A DNA stretch of 64,000 bases from Phyllostachys edulis (GCA_036346405.1 CM070548.1:65868877-65932876); one strand, 5' to 3'; counted from the stretch's first letter, positions 43,991-57,300 are shown. Notes: a model not told the origin generated them from the letters alone. Made by a program: numbers and translations.

Positions 43991-44660
43991 GCATGTTGAT
44001 GATCGGTGGAGTTGAAGAAGCGGTTGGAAGACTTGCGAGCAAGGGTTTTATTAGACCTAGCTCCTCACCTTGGGGAGCCCAGTGATTTTGTGCCTAAAAG
44101 GATGGTACTCAAAGGATGTGTGTGGACTATAGGGCTCTCAATGATGTCACCATTAAGAACAAGTATCCTTTGCCAAGAATCGATGATTTGTTTGATCAAT
44201 TGAAGGGAGCTGCTGTGTTTTCAAAGATAGACTTGAGCAGGATATCACCAACTCAAGATTCGCAAGGAAGACATCCTAAGACAGCCTTTTCAACTAGGTA
44301 TGGGTTATTTGAATTCCTTGTCATGTCTTTTGGGCTGACCAATGCCCTGCCTATTTCATGAATTTGATGAACCGAGTGTTCATGGAGTACCTAGAAAAGT
44401 TTGTCATTGTCTTCATTGATGACATTCTTGTATATTCAAGAGTGAAGAGGAGCATGCAAGCCATCTCTTTTCGGTTTTGGGAAGGTGAGAGCTCATCGGC
44501 TCTTTGCCAAGTTTAGTAAGTGTGAATTTTGGCTAAAGGAAGTGGTCTTTTTAGGGCATGTTTTGTCAGAAGATGGAGTGTCTGTCAATCCCACCAAGGT
44601 GCAAGATGTGCTCAATTGGGAACCCCCTAGGACAAGTGCCTCAAGTCGGGGAGTTTTCTT
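43991..44660 (+). pseudogene. Gypsy-3 reverse transcriptase
   Basis: MELKKRLEDL, then MCVDYRALNDVTIKNKYPLP, RIDDLFDQLKGAAVFSKIDL, FSTRYGLFEFLVMSFGLTNA, and near 44405 VIVFIDDILVYS with catalytic aspartates. Then KCEFWLKEVVFLGHVLSEDG and VNPTKVQDVLNWE. Small indels break the frame about every 200-300 nt. Confidence 0.88.
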
Positions 44661-44663
44661 GGC

Positions 44664-45206
44664 ATGGTGGCTACTCTGAAAGGTTTATTGAAGGCTTTTC
44701 TGTATTGCAAGACCTCTCACTCGGCTGTTCAAGAAAGAAAAAAGTTCCTCTGGACCTTAGAGTGTGAACAAAGCTTCCAAGAGCTCAAGAAGAAGTTGAC
44801 CTCTTGCCCAGTTTTGGTTCTTCGAGATGTTAGGAAAGATTTTGAGGTCTATTGTGATGCATCAAAGCAAGGACTTGGTTGTGTTCTTATGCAAGACAGA
44901 AAAGTGATAGCTTATGCTTCAAGGCAGTTGAAGCCCCATGAAGCAAACTACCCTACTAATGACCTAGAGTTAGGCTGCATGGTTCATGTCTTAAAGATTT
45001 GGCGCCATTACCTCATAGGTAATAGGTGTGAAATCTATCTTGACCACAAAAAGCCTAAAGTATATCTTTACTCAAGCAGATCTGAATTTGAGGCGAGAAG
45101 GTGGCTAGAGCTTATTAAGGACTACAATGTGAGAATTCATTACCACCGAGCAAGGCCAGCGTGGTGGCGATGCCATGAGCGAGGAAAATTTATGCTAATA
45201 CTTTGA
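44664..45206 (+). CDS. Gypsy-3 RNase H
   Basis: Open frame of 180 codons: ECEQSFQELKKKLTSCPVLV, FEVYCDASKQGLGCVLMQ, AYASRQLKPHEANYPTNDLE, LKIWRHYLIGNRCEIYLDHK and RRWLELIKDYNVRIHYH. The catalytic first acid lies in YCDAS. It belongs to the broken polyprotein and has no start of its own. Confidence 0.85.
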   Translation: MVATLKGLLKAFLYCKTSHSAVQERKKFLWTLECEQSFQELKKKLTSCPVLVLRDVRKDFEVYCDASKQGLGCVLMQDRKVIAYASRQLKPHEANYPTNDLELGCMVHVLKIWRHYLIGNRCEIYLDHKKPKVYLYSSRSEFEARRWLELIKDYNVRIHYHRARPAWWRCHERGKFMLIL

Positions 45207-45209
45207 TGA

Positions 45210-45703
45210 TCAAGGAGAGCCGACTGTTTGTATGAAGAATTCTTGAAGCTTAGACTTGAATTAGTTGAAGAGGATTCTTAGCGACACTTGAAGTGCAACC
45301 CACATTGCAAAAACAGATCAAAGCGGCCCAAGAGGAGATGCTAACATCCAAGAAATCAAGGCCAACATAAGAAAGGGAAGGTTGCAAGGTTTTCTATAGG
45401 CGACCTAGGTGCGGTCTGGTTTGATAAGAGGCTCTGTGTGCCCAATAACACAGAGCTCAAGGGAGTAATACTTAAAGAAGCACATGAGACATTGTACTCT
45501 ATACACCCAGGAGCTACAAAAATGTACCAAGATATCAATGAATTGTCTTGGTGGCGAAAATGAAGAGAGAAATAGCGATTTTGTGGCCAAATGTGACGCT
45601 TGCCAAAAAGTTAAGGTAGTGCACCAAAGACACGGAGGACTTTTAGTGCCTTTACCCATACCCAGTGGAAATGGGAAGAGGTCGGGATGGACTTCATAAG
45701 CTG
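45210..45703 (+). pseudogene. Gypsy-3 integrase, N-terminal part
   Basis: LKEAHETLYSIHPGATKMYQ and CDACQKVKVVHQRHGG give the HHCC zinc region; KWEEVGMDFISWF begins the catalytic core. Gypsy-4 is inserted directly after this, at 45709. Confidence 0.85.
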
Positions 45704-45708
45704 GTTTA

Positions 45709-48700
45709 TGTCGAACCCGAGGCGAAGGATCCCGAATTCTCGTGTTCATACACTAGTCCGGGATTTCTAGTGTACAGTTAAACAAAAGTGATAATCAAAA
45801 CATATCACGCATTTTATTAATAATTATTGAGTTTATTACAAACGGTGCGAGGCCAAATAAAGTAAAACACAAATGAAATAAAATAGTAGTAGTAGACCCA
45901 ACGATTCACCACGAGCAATCGTCTGGGGAGCGTGGCCTAAGCATCGATGTCCTCACCGTCTTGATAGAAGTCTTCTCTGAATAAAGATTATTCAGAAGAG
46001 TAAGCACTACCACTTGTGCTTGCAAGTTACACCGTAAAATGTGATTGAATGCATGCATAAAGTGAGCAAAGGGTAATGGCGGGGTTTATTTGCATAAGAC
46101 AACATTTTCAGTTTAAATACTCTTAGTAATTTCCAAGGCCATTTTAGAATTTAATAAGATCAAAATCATATTTCGATTTCTCAATGTCAAGTGTAGGATG
46201 AACCTCCATACACAAATGGTGAAGGACTACCCCTTACACCAGCTTACGCCCAATCCCATTTTCATAAACCGGTGACAAAGTCTTTTCAAACAAAACCGAG
46301 ACTAACTTCGAGTGGCTTCATTAAGCATATCCATGACCGTGGACATGGCTATTGAATAGATTAATACTCTGCGAGTTAGTGCGGCTTTACCCACAAGAGA
46401 TAGTTTGCTTATTATGTCGGCCAATACACGCTTAGTAGGCGTGCGACTAAGCGACTATCATGAGGCCTTTACCCTACATTATTTCAACATAATTATGCGC
46501 TAAGGTTTACGTGTCGAAGGCTTCGCCAAATGACTACCCCTCTTGCGCCATGTGGGTATCATCAATAAGTCTTCACGACTCCCACATCTTTCCAAGACAT
46601 AAACATGGTGAAATGATATAGCTTATTTGGCCAAGTCTGTCCCATTCGGACTTGTGGTGGTGCGAGTTTGGCTTAACATCCATGACCGCAGAACCGGTCC
46701 TTACATGGTAGGTGACTTCCAAAACAAACCACAGGTCTCAACCATTCATTGTATTGAGCCGTGCATGAACTTGCACCCACCAACAATCAATTCACCCAAG
46801 TCTAAACCAATTTCATTTATTTTTCTTTGGTAAAACGTTTTCCAAATATCTATGGTAAAAGCAATACCATAGATTCATTTTCAAACATCTTTGTATTTTG
46901 GCAAAATCCCCAAATCATCTTTTGGTCTAAGCAATGACTAAGCATAATTATCTTAATTATTTTACTAAGGTGACAAGGCATGGCATTCCAAACATCAATA
47001 TTGGCTATCTGAAGGAATTGGCATAACTAAGAATGAAAACAGAATTTAAAATAACTTGGATAAAAATATGCGTGCAATAATAACTTTAAAGACAGAATTA
47101 ATTAACTTTGAAATACTGGGATCAAAATGGTCAAGAGTATAACTTGCCTTCGTTGAAGTCTTGAGATTCTAAACCCTCTAAAAGATCTACCTCTCCTAAT
47201 CGTCAAAGTCTATCTGCGAATGTACGACAAATTCAAATAAAATTCAAATAAATCCAATCAAGACAGATCAAATTAACTCCAAATGAAATAATTTTATTTT
47301 ATTTAGCTAGATAATAATTTTCTAAGATTTTAGCAATTTGAATCACTCAATTTGAAGTTGTGGTTCAAAAGATATGAATTTTACAAGTTTTAACCTAAAT
47401 TTGATATTTAAAAGAATTTCTAAAATTAAATACAGATTCAAAATAGCTGCAAATTAAATAATTTTGGTTTAGTTAGCTAGATAATGATTTTACATGAATT
47501 TAGAAATTTAAAACACCCAATTTGGAGATTGGATGCAAAAGTTATGAATTTTAGAAGTTTAAACCTAAATCTGAAATTTAAACAAATTTCGATTTAATTT
47601 TCTAAAGGAAAATCCATTTATTGCAAGTGGCGTCGACCACGAAATTTCAGACTTAAGGAATTAAAATAATTCACGACATGTGGACCCGTGTCATAGACGC
47701 GATCCACGTGGATGAGTCCACGGACACATGGTTTATAAATTTGAACCAAGGTGGCGGTCTTGGGGGTGATGTGGCGCCATGTAGGCGCCACGTGGGATTC
47801 CACATCGGCCTGAGGTGAGGTGGCGATGATGTGGGCACCGGCGTGGTTATACCCGCAGTTGAGCCAGCAGGCGGAGCTCGGTGGCCAGGCTCGCCGGCGC
47901 TTCACGCGCCCGCGCGAGGTGAATGTGCGCAAAAGAAAGAGGGACTAAGCGAGCGTGATGCTCACCGGGCTGCGAGAAAACGTGGCGGAAAGGTCGTCGG
48001 CGGCGAGGTTGGCGGCGGTGTTGCGGGGTTGTCGGCGAGGAAGAAACTCGGGGTCCTCGGGACAAGTGGATGGCGCCACGAGCCATGCGGTGTTTGCGGC
48101 GATCCGTGGCGGTGGAGGCGAGGTCGGAGAGTCGGCGGTGGCACCGAATCGGAGAAGATTGAAACGTGGCGCGGTGAAACTCAAAATTCGGCGCTAGGAG
48201 TGAGGAGGAGGGCAATGGATGGTGGCGGTGTGGTGTGGGAGAAGGCGCACGGGGCTCCCTTATATAGGGCGCGGGCGTGGCGGTTCAACGTATCATCCAA
48301 GAAGCCATGTGGCGTCTCCGCGAAGATCGTGAAATCGGGAGAGAAAGGAAAGTGAGAGAATGCGGTCGGGCGGGATTGCTAGGCGATTTGAGCGTGTCTG
48401 AAATCAGCGATTTGATGAAGGTTTTGGGCGTGGAAGCTTCTGAAGCACATCCATGGCGGACGGTAGCGACTAAGAAAGGAAAGGGCGTATGAGGAAGAAA
48501 GGAAAGAGGAAGAAGCACAGATGTCGGTTGGTCCCACTTTGTCGTGAAAGAGAAGGAAAGAGAGAGCGGCGGCGAGCCGTCCGATCTTGATCAACGATCG
48601 CATGATGAGGTAACATCTTGGCGAAGTGGGCCAGTGTCGTCTTGTGAGGGTTTTGGGCCGCCAAATTCGGCCCGATTCTTGTTTAGGGTTTTCTTTGATT

Positions 48701-48966
48701 TTCCTAATTGTTTTAATTCGAGATAATTCAAAGAGGCTTTAGAAAATAGCAAATAAATTCCAAAAATTCTAGAAAAATTCACAGAAATTCCTAGAATGAT
48801 TTTGGACTTAAGTAAAATAATTTCAACTTAAACTTTGTAATAGTTTTTGCAATTAAATTTGTTTTAGCTTTAAGGTTAGTAATAAGAGCTTTAGAAAATT
48901 TCAGAAAATCCACCAAAATAAATAATTTTTAAATTATCTCAGAAATTGAAATTTTGGGCTGTTACA
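45709..48966 (-). repeat. Gypsy-4 3' LTR
   Basis: 3258 bp; on the + strand starts TGTCGAACCCGAGG and ends GGGCTGTTACA. A GC-rich section (47620-48680) has open frames on both strands; these are LTR sequence, not genes. Confidence 0.93.
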
Positions 48967-48995
48967 AACCTACCCCCCTTAAAGGGAATCTCGAC
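48967..48995 (-). promoter_or_regulatory. Gypsy-4 polypurine tract
   Basis: Minus strand TTTAAGGGGGGTAGGTT directly before the 3' LTR. Confidence 0.85.
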
Positions 48996-49003
48996 CCCGA
49001 GAT

Positions 49004-49520
49004 TCAGACTTGGTTAGCAAAAAGGTGGGGATACTCGGCTTTCAAATCTTCTTCTCGCTCCCGGTGGCTTCTTCTTGAATGATTGCTCCAATCGAACCTT
49101 GCATGGCGGATGACTTTGCTTCGGTGACTCGTTCGCCACATCGAGAATCTTGATTGGTCGCTCTCGTCGTGAGGTCTTCTGAAGGTCGATGTTCTCAAGG
49201 GTGTTTCTTCTGTTGGCACTTTGGAGACACTTCTTGAGTTGAGAGGCGTGGAAGGCGTCGTGATCTGCCGACAAGGAGGTTGGAAGTTCAAGCTTATATG
49301 CAACTTCACCTCTCTTGGCCAAAATCTTGTAAGGTCCCACAAATCTAGGTGCAAGTTTTCCTTGGTCCTAACCTTTTACCCTCGAAGTGGAGTAACCACG
49401 AGATAAACAAAGTCTCCTATTTCAAAGGTTAATTCTCTTGGCGGTTATCGGTTATAACTCTTCGTCGAGATTGAGCCACCTTCAAGCGTTCCTTATCGCC
49501 TTTACCTTGCTTTCACTTCT
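49004..49520 (-). pseudogene. Gypsy-4 integrase C-terminus with chromodomain
   Basis: GPYKILAKRGEVAYKLELP and FHASQLKKCLQ are followed, in another frame, by RHARFDWSNHSRRSHREREE and DLKAEYPHLFANQV, which ends the polyprotein. The WSNHS...REREEDL...YPHLF block is the chromodomain-like tail of Tekay elements, thought to guide integration into heterochromatin. Confidence 0.85.
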
Positions 49521-49552
49521 TTTATCAATTCGTCCAAAGAATTGATGCTCCT

Positions 49553-50300
49553 CTACTTCATCCCAAAGAAGCGGGGTTCGCATTTTCTACCATACAAAGC
49601 TTCAAATGGAGACATCCAGAGGGTGGCTTGGTAACTATTGTTGTCGAGAATCGCATAGGCGATTCTTGTCCCAACTTTCCCATAATCTAAGGCACAGGGC
49701 TCGAAGCATGTCTTCAAGAACTTGGTTGACATGTTCGATCCGCCGTCTGTCTGTGGGTGATAAGCGATCTTGAAGTTGAGTCTTGTTCCCAAAGCTTCGT
49801 GCAAACTCTGCGTAATCTTGATGTGAGCCGAGAGCCTCTATCGGACCACGATCTTCTTGGGTACTCGTGTGATGCAGACAATCTTGGCCATATACAATTC
49901 CGCTAATGGTCATACGTAAGTGGTCTTGGCGGAATAAAGTGAGCTACTTTAGTTAACAGGTCAATTATCACCCAGATGGAATCACATCTGTTTGGGTCCT
50001 AGGGAGTCGGTGATGAAATCCATACCAACTTCCTCCCACTTCCATTCAGAATTGGTAATGGTTATAACAGAACAATGGGTCTTTGGTGTTCTGCCTTGAC
50101 TTCGCTAACAAACATCTAACGAAGCGACAAACTCGCCGATTTCTCGCTTCATCTTGACCCACCAATATTTCTCCTTGGATCTGGTACATCTTCGTGCTTC
50201 CGGATGGATGGAGTATGGCGATCGTGAGCTTCCTTTAGAATCATTGTTTTGTCTCGATGGTTGGGCACATATGCGATCTCCAAACCACACTGTTCCTTGT
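49553..50300 (-). pseudogene. Gypsy-4 integrase core
   Basis: GTRLNFKIAYHPQTDG carries the region of the third catalytic acid, followed by damaged RVNQ-like text and WMSPFEALYGRKCE. Upstream (50290-50105) lies KYWWVKMKREIGEFVASLDVC, the zinc region. Frames change often. Confidence 0.82.
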
Positions 50301-50489
50301 TCATCCTCGAGAAAATCACGGGGCTTTGCCTTTTCTCATATTCTTCTTGATTTCCTTGATGTCGTCATCTTCCATTTGTTTTTCCCGATCGACTCAAAGA
50401 GTGGGTTGAACTTCAAAAGCATTCACATGGCCTTGCTTGACAATCTCCAAGTTCGAGTGCTTGAGTTCTTTATATAATTTCGGTGATTA

Positions 50490-51060
50490 TTACGAACCAA
50501 AATGGTGTTGCAATACGCCTTCGCCGTAGCATCTGCAACAACATTTGCTTTGCGGATGATAATGAATTCCAAGGTCGTAATCTTTTATCAACTCTAACCA
50601 TCTTCTCTGCTCGGAGGTTGAGTTGAGACCGGGTAAAGATGTATTTGAACTCTTATGATCGTGAAAATCTCTAGCGGTTACCAATGAGGTAATGCTTGAG
50701 ATCTTCAAAGCATGCACAATTCTTTGCTAACTTCGAGATCATGAGTTGGGTAATTTCCTCGTGTGGCCTCAAGCGGCGGGATGCATAAGCCCGCGACTTT
50801 GCCTTCTGCATCGGGACACATCAAGGCCTTGTCGAGATCGTCGCAGAAGATTTCAAAGTCCTTATGAATATCGGGTAATACTAGCACAGTGCGAAACTAA
50901 ACTCTTCTTCAGCTCTTGGAAACTCTTCTCGCAAGCATCCATCCATTCAAACTTCTTTTCCTTCTTTAGAAGTTGTGTCATAGGTCTTGCTGTCTTGGAG
51001 AATCCTTCAATGAACCTGCGGTAATAACCGCTAGTCCAAGAAACTCCTTATACGTGATGA
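50490..51060 (-). pseudogene. Gypsy-4 RNase H
   Basis: LVLPDIHKDFEIFCDDLDKA (catalytic acid in FCDD, where the family has YCDAS), a TRGNYPTHDLE segment and RRWLELIKDYDLGIHYHP are recognisable across two or three frames. Confidence 0.82.
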
Positions 51061-51088
51061 CTTTGGTTGCTTCCAATCCATAACGGCT

Positions 51089-51750
51089 TCAACCTTGGTG
51101 GGTCTCTGACAACTCCTCCCACGACACGATATGACCAAGGAAGGCCACTTGCTTTAGCCGTCGCTCTTCTTTGAATTTGGCGTAAAAGCGGTGTTCTCTG
51201 AGTTTCTCCAAAATCATCCTTAGGTGCTTCTCGTGTTCTTCTTCATCCTTTGAATAAATGAGAATGTCATCGATGAAAACAACCACAAACTTATCCAAGA
51301 ATTCCATGAACACTTTGTTCATCATATTCATAAATGTGAGCGTTTGTCAAACCGAAAGACATGATCAGTAAATTCATACAACCCATATCTGGTCGTGAAG
51401 GCGGTCTTTGGGATATCTTGGCGGATCTTTAGTTGATGATAGCCGGATCGTAGATCGATCTTGAAGATGCTTGCTCCTTCAATTGATCGAGCAGATCATC
51501 AATCTGAGTAGCGGATACTTGTTCTTGATCGTCACCTCATTGAGCGATCTATAATCCACACACATTCGCATACTATTGTCCTTCTTCTTAACAAATAATG
51601 CGGGTGCTCCCCAAGGTGATGAACTTGGTCGGATATAACCTTTGCTCCTTAGTTCTTCAATTTGTTTCTTTAGCTCTGCTAGTTCATTGGTAGGCATTCT
51701 ATAGGGTCGTTTGAGATTGGGGCGGTCCACAGGACTAAGTCAATTAAGAA
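51089..51750 (-). pseudogene. Gypsy-4 reverse transcriptase
   Basis: YRMPTNELAELKKQIEELRS, GYIRPSSSPWGAPALFVKKK, MRMCVDYRSLNEVTIKNKYP, then VVVFIDDILIYSKDEEEHEK with the catalytic aspartates and VAFLGHIVS. A frame change lies between the two halves near 51480 and the TAG-free run is otherwise good. Confidence 0.9.
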
Positions 51751-52230
51751 CATTACGTCCTATCCGGTGGCATCTTAGGAGTAACTCATCGGGAAAAACA
51801 TCTGGTATTCTTGCAACTGGTATGTCTTCAAGCTTTATTTCCTTCAAGCTGGTCAGGATGGAACTTCCTCCAGTAGAAGACTTGGGTATGAATTCTACTG
51901 ATTCTCCTTGTGCATTGGTGAGGGTGATAGATCTATTGGCACAGTCTATCTGTCCCTGATTCTTGGCTAGCCAGTCCATTCCAAGAATCACATCGAGACC
52001 TTGGGATTGTAGGACTATCAAGTCAGCTAGAAAAGATACTCCGGATATTTCAAGGGTAAGGTTTGGGCATAGAGAACTGGTTCTCATTTGAGCCTGGGGT
52101 GGACTATCATAGGGTTAACTAAAGAGAAGATAGGTAACCCATATTTTCCCACAAATTTATCGGAAACAAAGGAATGCGATGCTCAGGAATCAAATAGGGT
52201 GATCTTTGATCTTGAATTAACAAGGAACGT
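51740..52230 (-). pseudogene. Gypsy-4 protease
   Basis: The upstream half (about 52200) reads LFDS with a damaged triad; the clearer half is VSFLADLIVLQSQGLDVILG, MDWLAKNQGQIDCANRSITL and KLEDIPVARIPDVFPDEL, the family's flap and linker. Confidence 0.85.
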
Positions 52231-52379
52231 ACCAAGAACGACATCCGGTCTTTGCTTGAGCTTCCTCTGCGTGGCGTGGTTCACACGTCCCTTCGTATCT
52301 TGATTTGTCTTCGTGGCGGCGGAGGTTACGCCATAGCTTGGACTCGGGTTTAGGGCGGTGGGAGTAACTTCTTAGGACA

Positions 52380-53900
52380 CCTATTGGCGAAGTGTCCCTT
52401 CTCCTGGCAGTGATAGCAAGTAATCTCCGAAGAGTTCTTCTGATTTGGGCCTCCTGCAGACGAGTTGTGGATTACGGAAGTGTTGGCGCGTTGCTGTCGT
52501 GTCTTTGAAGCTCTGGGTGTGGTAGATCAAATCTTCCACGTTATGGGGCCGAGGTTGAGCGAGGCGAGGTTTGGGTTGCCCTCGAGTTGAACCTCGGCGG
52601 CCATCCTCCGCTTGCAGTTCTCCATCTCTATATGTTTGCCTTCTGGCGAATTGCCTTGTCCTGGCAACCGTTGGAAGTCGGTGAAGTCTGAGAAATCGCT
52701 TGGATGATATCTCATCATTCATTTCTTCCATAAACTTTTCTGCTGTCTTCATCTCTGGCTACATCATGCGGGGCATAGCGAGCAAAATGGTTGAACTTAT
52801 GCGGTACTATCGCTCACCGAAGCGGTTGCCTTGGCGGCGTCGCCGAATTCCTTCTTTTCAATGCCATCACCTGCGAATGTGAGCATGATGGAAGGCTCGC
52901 ACAAACTCTTCCCAAGTGATAAGCTTGAGCGTTGGCATGGGTGATCACGAGGTTGTCCCACCACTCAAGCGGGACCACCGAGTTGGTGGCGGCGAAAAGT
53001 ACCTCTCGCGATCCGAGCACCGAGTAATATCCAACTTCTTCCCTATGGCACGGAGCCAATCGTCGGCGTCCATAGGTTGATCTTCGCTGAGAACGTCGGA
53101 GGACGATCCTCATGAACTCAGACATTGACAACTTTTGCGGAGGTGGGGTGGAGGTGGAGGTGGAGCGTGGGTTGCGGCTTGCACGTTCAACGCCGCTGGC
53201 GAGTGATTGAGCCACAAACTCATCATATCGTCTGGTGAGCCATTAATTGGCGCTTGACTAGGCTCTTCGGTTGGTGGAGGTGGTGGGCTGCTGGGCGGGA
53301 TTTTCCCGATAATCCGCGTTCTCGTTTCCACGGCCTTGAGCCTTTGCGCCATCGCCGAGACGGTGGTCACCATCTGCTAGATGTTTCTAAGGATTTTAGA
53401 AGAGAGATAGAACGAAAGCTCTAAAGGGGTAAATCTAATTAGCCCAAGAACAATCACAAGACAAAGAGCCAAAATTTTCTAAAATAATTCTTTTATTATT
53501 TTATTTTATTCTTTAGTTATGGCTATCACAATGGTAACGATAGCTCATAATTAGCATCTAACGGTTACAATATGGGAAACAACTAAGGGGTGATTGGGGT
53601 ATAATCACGCTCACTAGAGCTACCCTCATGACCTTGTAGCAAGCTAGCTCTTCTTCCACGGCCTTGACCTTTCTTCCACCTCTTGTAGGTCGTCTTGAGC
53701 GGCACGCAGTCGTCTAGAGCGTTTCCATAGGCATAGTCCATCGCCTTGCACAAGTTCACGATCGTAAGCTCGGAGAGTCTTCGCCCCTCGGTTGGGCAAA
53801 AGGTCTTTATCGACTGGTCGGAATGTGCATTGGATGGTAGTGAAACTTCGAGCCATGGAATCAATTGTTGTAAGTGTAGCGAAAGGCGTCTTGTGGCTTC
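52380..53900 (-). pseudogene. Gypsy-4 Gag with CCHC zinc knuckle
   Basis: Pieces in several frames: MVTTVSAMAQRLKAVETR near the start, a proline-rich stretch, LSMSEFMR, VPLEWWDNLVITHANA, MNDEISSKRFLR and finally the perfect knuckle CYHCQEKGHFANRC at about 52384-52425. The 53583-53864 frame lies upstream and is leader-like. Confidence 0.8.
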
Positions 53901-54298
53901 TCTGGCTGCGTCTTGAATGCCTTCAAATAAGGTGCCACGCCTTATTGGGCGTCGATGATGTGGAAGTCCGTGTTTGGGTTGTGGTTGGCGTGAGGATCAC
54001 TTCGACTCTCCAAATGATATTGGCTCCCCACTTTATCTTGGTATCCTTGATAGGTTGGTCTTTCATTGTAGTCCGTGTGTTGCATCATCTTCCAAAGAAG
54101 TGCAGCCCAATGTCCCACTGAAAATTCGTGGGAGATCCGGGTTGGTTTTTCTACCATCTACAATTTTAGAGAAGGAGATGAGTTAGTAATTGTTTTAAAG
54201 AGAAAGGTTGAGAAGACTCTTGGATAGACCCAAAATAGTTTTAGTTTTTGAAAATAAGTCCTTAAGACATTTTCTAAGGCCACGACCTCATATCGATA

Positions 54299-54311
54299 TG
54301 GCTCGATACCA
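54299..54311 (-). promoter_or_regulatory. Gypsy-4 primer-binding site, altered
   Basis: Minus strand TGGTATCGAGCC just inside the 5' LTR; the initiator Met form has CAG where this has CG. Confidence 0.75.
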
Positions 54312-54315
54312 CTTT

Positions 54316-57300
54316 TGTCGAACCCGGAGCGAAGGATCCCGAATTCTCGTGTTCATACACTAGTCCGAGATTTCTAGTGTACAGTTAAACAAAAGTGATA
54401 ATCAAAACATATCACGATTTTATTAATAATTATTGAGTTTATTACAAACGGATGCGAGGCCAAATAAAGTAAAACACATGAAATAAAATAGTAGTAGTAG
54501 ACCCAACGATTCACCACGAGGCAATAAATGCGGGGAGCGTGGCCTAAGCATCGATGTCCTCACCGTCTTGATAGAAGTCTTCTCTGAATAAAGATTATTC
54601 ACAGAAGAGTAAGCACTACCACTGTGCTTGCAAGTTACACCGTAAAATAAATGATTGAATGCATGCATAAAGTGAGCAAAGGGTAATGGCGGGGTTTATT
54701 TGCATAAGACAAGATTTTCGGTTTAAATACTCTTAGTAATTTCCAAGGCCATTTTAGAATTTAATAAGATCAAAATCATATTTCGATTTCTCAATGTCAA
54801 GTGTAGGATGAACCTCCATACACAAATGGTGAAGGACTACCCCTTACACCAAAGCTTCGCCTAATCCCATTTTCATAAACCAGTGACAAAGTCTTTTCAA
54901 ACAAAACCGAGACTAACTTCGAGTGGCTTCATTAAGCATATCTATGACCGTGGACACGGCTATTGAATAGATTAATACTCTGCGAGTTGGTACAGCTTTA
55001 CCCACAAGGGATAGTTTGCTTATTATGTCGGCCAATACACGCTTAGTAGGGTGTGCGACTAAGCGACTATCACGAGGCCTTTACCCTACATTATTTCAAC
55101 ATAATTATGCCCGCTAAGGTTTAAGAATCGAAGGCTTCGCGCCAAACGACTACCCCTCTTGCGCCATGTGGGTATCATCAATAAGTCTTCACGACTCCCA
55201 CATCTTTCCAAGACATAAACATGGTGAAATGATATAGCTTATTTGGCCAAGTCCGTCCCATTCGGACTTGTGGTGGTACGAGTTTGGCTTAACATCCATG
55301 ACCGCAGACCGGTCCTTACATGACCGGGTGACTTCCAAAACAAACCACGGTCTCAACCACTCATTGTATTGAGCCTGCATGAACTTGCACCCACCAACAA
55401 TCCAATTCACCCAAGTCTAAACCAATTTCATTTATTTTTCTTTGGTAAAACGTTTTCCAAATATCTATGGTAAAAGCAATACCATAGATTCATTTTCACA
55501 ACATCTTTGTATTTTGGCAAAATCCCCCAAATCATCTTTTGGTCTAAGCAATGACTAAGCATAATTATCTTAATTATTTTACTAAGGTGACAAGGCATGG
55601 CATTCCAAACATCAATATTGGCTATACGAAGGAATTGGCATAACTAAGAATGAAAACATGAATTTAAAATAACTTGGATAAAAATATGCGTGCAATAATA
55701 ACTTTAAAGACAGAATTAATTAACTTTGAAATACTGGGATCAAAATGGTCAAGAGTATAACTTGCCTTCGTTGAAGTCTTGAGATTCTAAACCCTCTGAA
55801 AGATCTACCTCTCGGAATCGTCAAAGTCTATCTGTGAATGTACGACAAATTCAAATAAAATTCAAATAAATCCAATCAAGACAGATCAAATTAACTCCAA
55901 ATGAAATAATTTTATTTTATTTAGCTAGATAATAATTTTCTAAGATTTTAGCAATTTGAATCACTCAATTTGAAGTTGTGGTTCAAAAGATATGAATTTT
56001 ACAAGTTTTAACCTAAATTTGATATTTAAAAGAATTTCTAAAATTAAATACAGATTCAAAATAGCTTCAAATTAAATAATTTTGGTTTAGTTAGCTAGAT
56101 AATGATTTTACATGAATTTAGAAATTTAAAACACCCAATTTGGAGATTGGATGCAAAAGTTATGAATTTTAGAAGTTTAAACCTAAATCAAATTTAAATA
56201 AATTTCGATTTAATTTTCTAAAGGAAAATCCATTTATTAGCAAGCTAGCGTCCACCGAGAATTTCAGACTTAAGGAATTAAAATAATTCCTGCATGTGGA
56301 CCCCACGTGTCATAGACACGGTCCACGTGGACTGAGTCCACGGGACACATGGTTTATGGGTTTGAACCGAGGTGGCGGTGCGGGGTGATGTGGCGCCATG
56401 TGGCGGCCACGTGGGATTCCACATCGGCCTGGTGAGGTGGTGATGATGTGGGCACCGACGTGGTTATGCCACGAGGCCGACTTTGGCGGCGAGCTCGGTG
56501 GCGGGCTCGCCGCGCGCTGGCGCCACGGCGAGGAGTGAATGTGCGCCAAAGAAAGAGGGGACTAAGCGAGCGTGATGCTCACCGGCTGTGAGAAAACGTG
56601 GCGGAAAGGTCGTCGTCGATGAGGTTGAGCGGCGGTGTTGCGGGGTTGTCGACGAGGAAGAAACTCCGGGGGTCCTCGGGACAAGTGGATGGCGCCGAAG
56701 CCATGGGTCTTTGCGGCGATCCGTGGCGGTGGAGACGAGGTCGGAGAGTCGACGGTGGCACTGGAATCGGAGAAGATTCGAAACGTGGCCGCCGGTGAGA
56801 AACTCCAAAATTCGAGCGCTAGGAGTGAGGAGGAGGGCAATGGATGGTGGCGCTGTGGTGTGGGGGAGAAGGCGCACCCGGGGCTCCCTTATATAGGGCG
56901 CGGGCGTGGCCGGTTCAACGTATCATCCAAGAAGGCCGCGCGGCGTCTCCGGCAAAGATCGTGAAATCAGGGAGAGAAAGGAAAGTGAGAGGTACGATCG
57001 GGCGCGGGATTGCTAGGCGATTTGAACGTGTGCGAGAAATCAGCGATTTGATGAAGGTTTTGCCGGGCGTGGAAGCTTCCTGAAGCACATCCATGGTGGA
57101 CGGCGCGGCTAAGAAAGGAAAGGGCGCGCGGGGAAGAAAGGAAAGAGGAAGAAGCACAGTATCGGTTGGTCCCACCTGTCAGCGAAAGAAAGAGAAGGAA
57201 AGAGAGAGCGCGTGCGAGCCGTCCGATGCTGATCCAACGGTCGCGGTGAGGGTAACGTCTCTGGCGAAGTGGGCGTGTCGTCTTGTGAGGTTTTAGGCGA

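Noticed and set aside
47831..48603. Several overlapping GC-rich frames on both strands (up to 174 codons)
   Set aside because: They are within the gypsy-4 LTR and recur with shifts in the partner LTR at 56464-57296; the frames are not conserved between the two copies.
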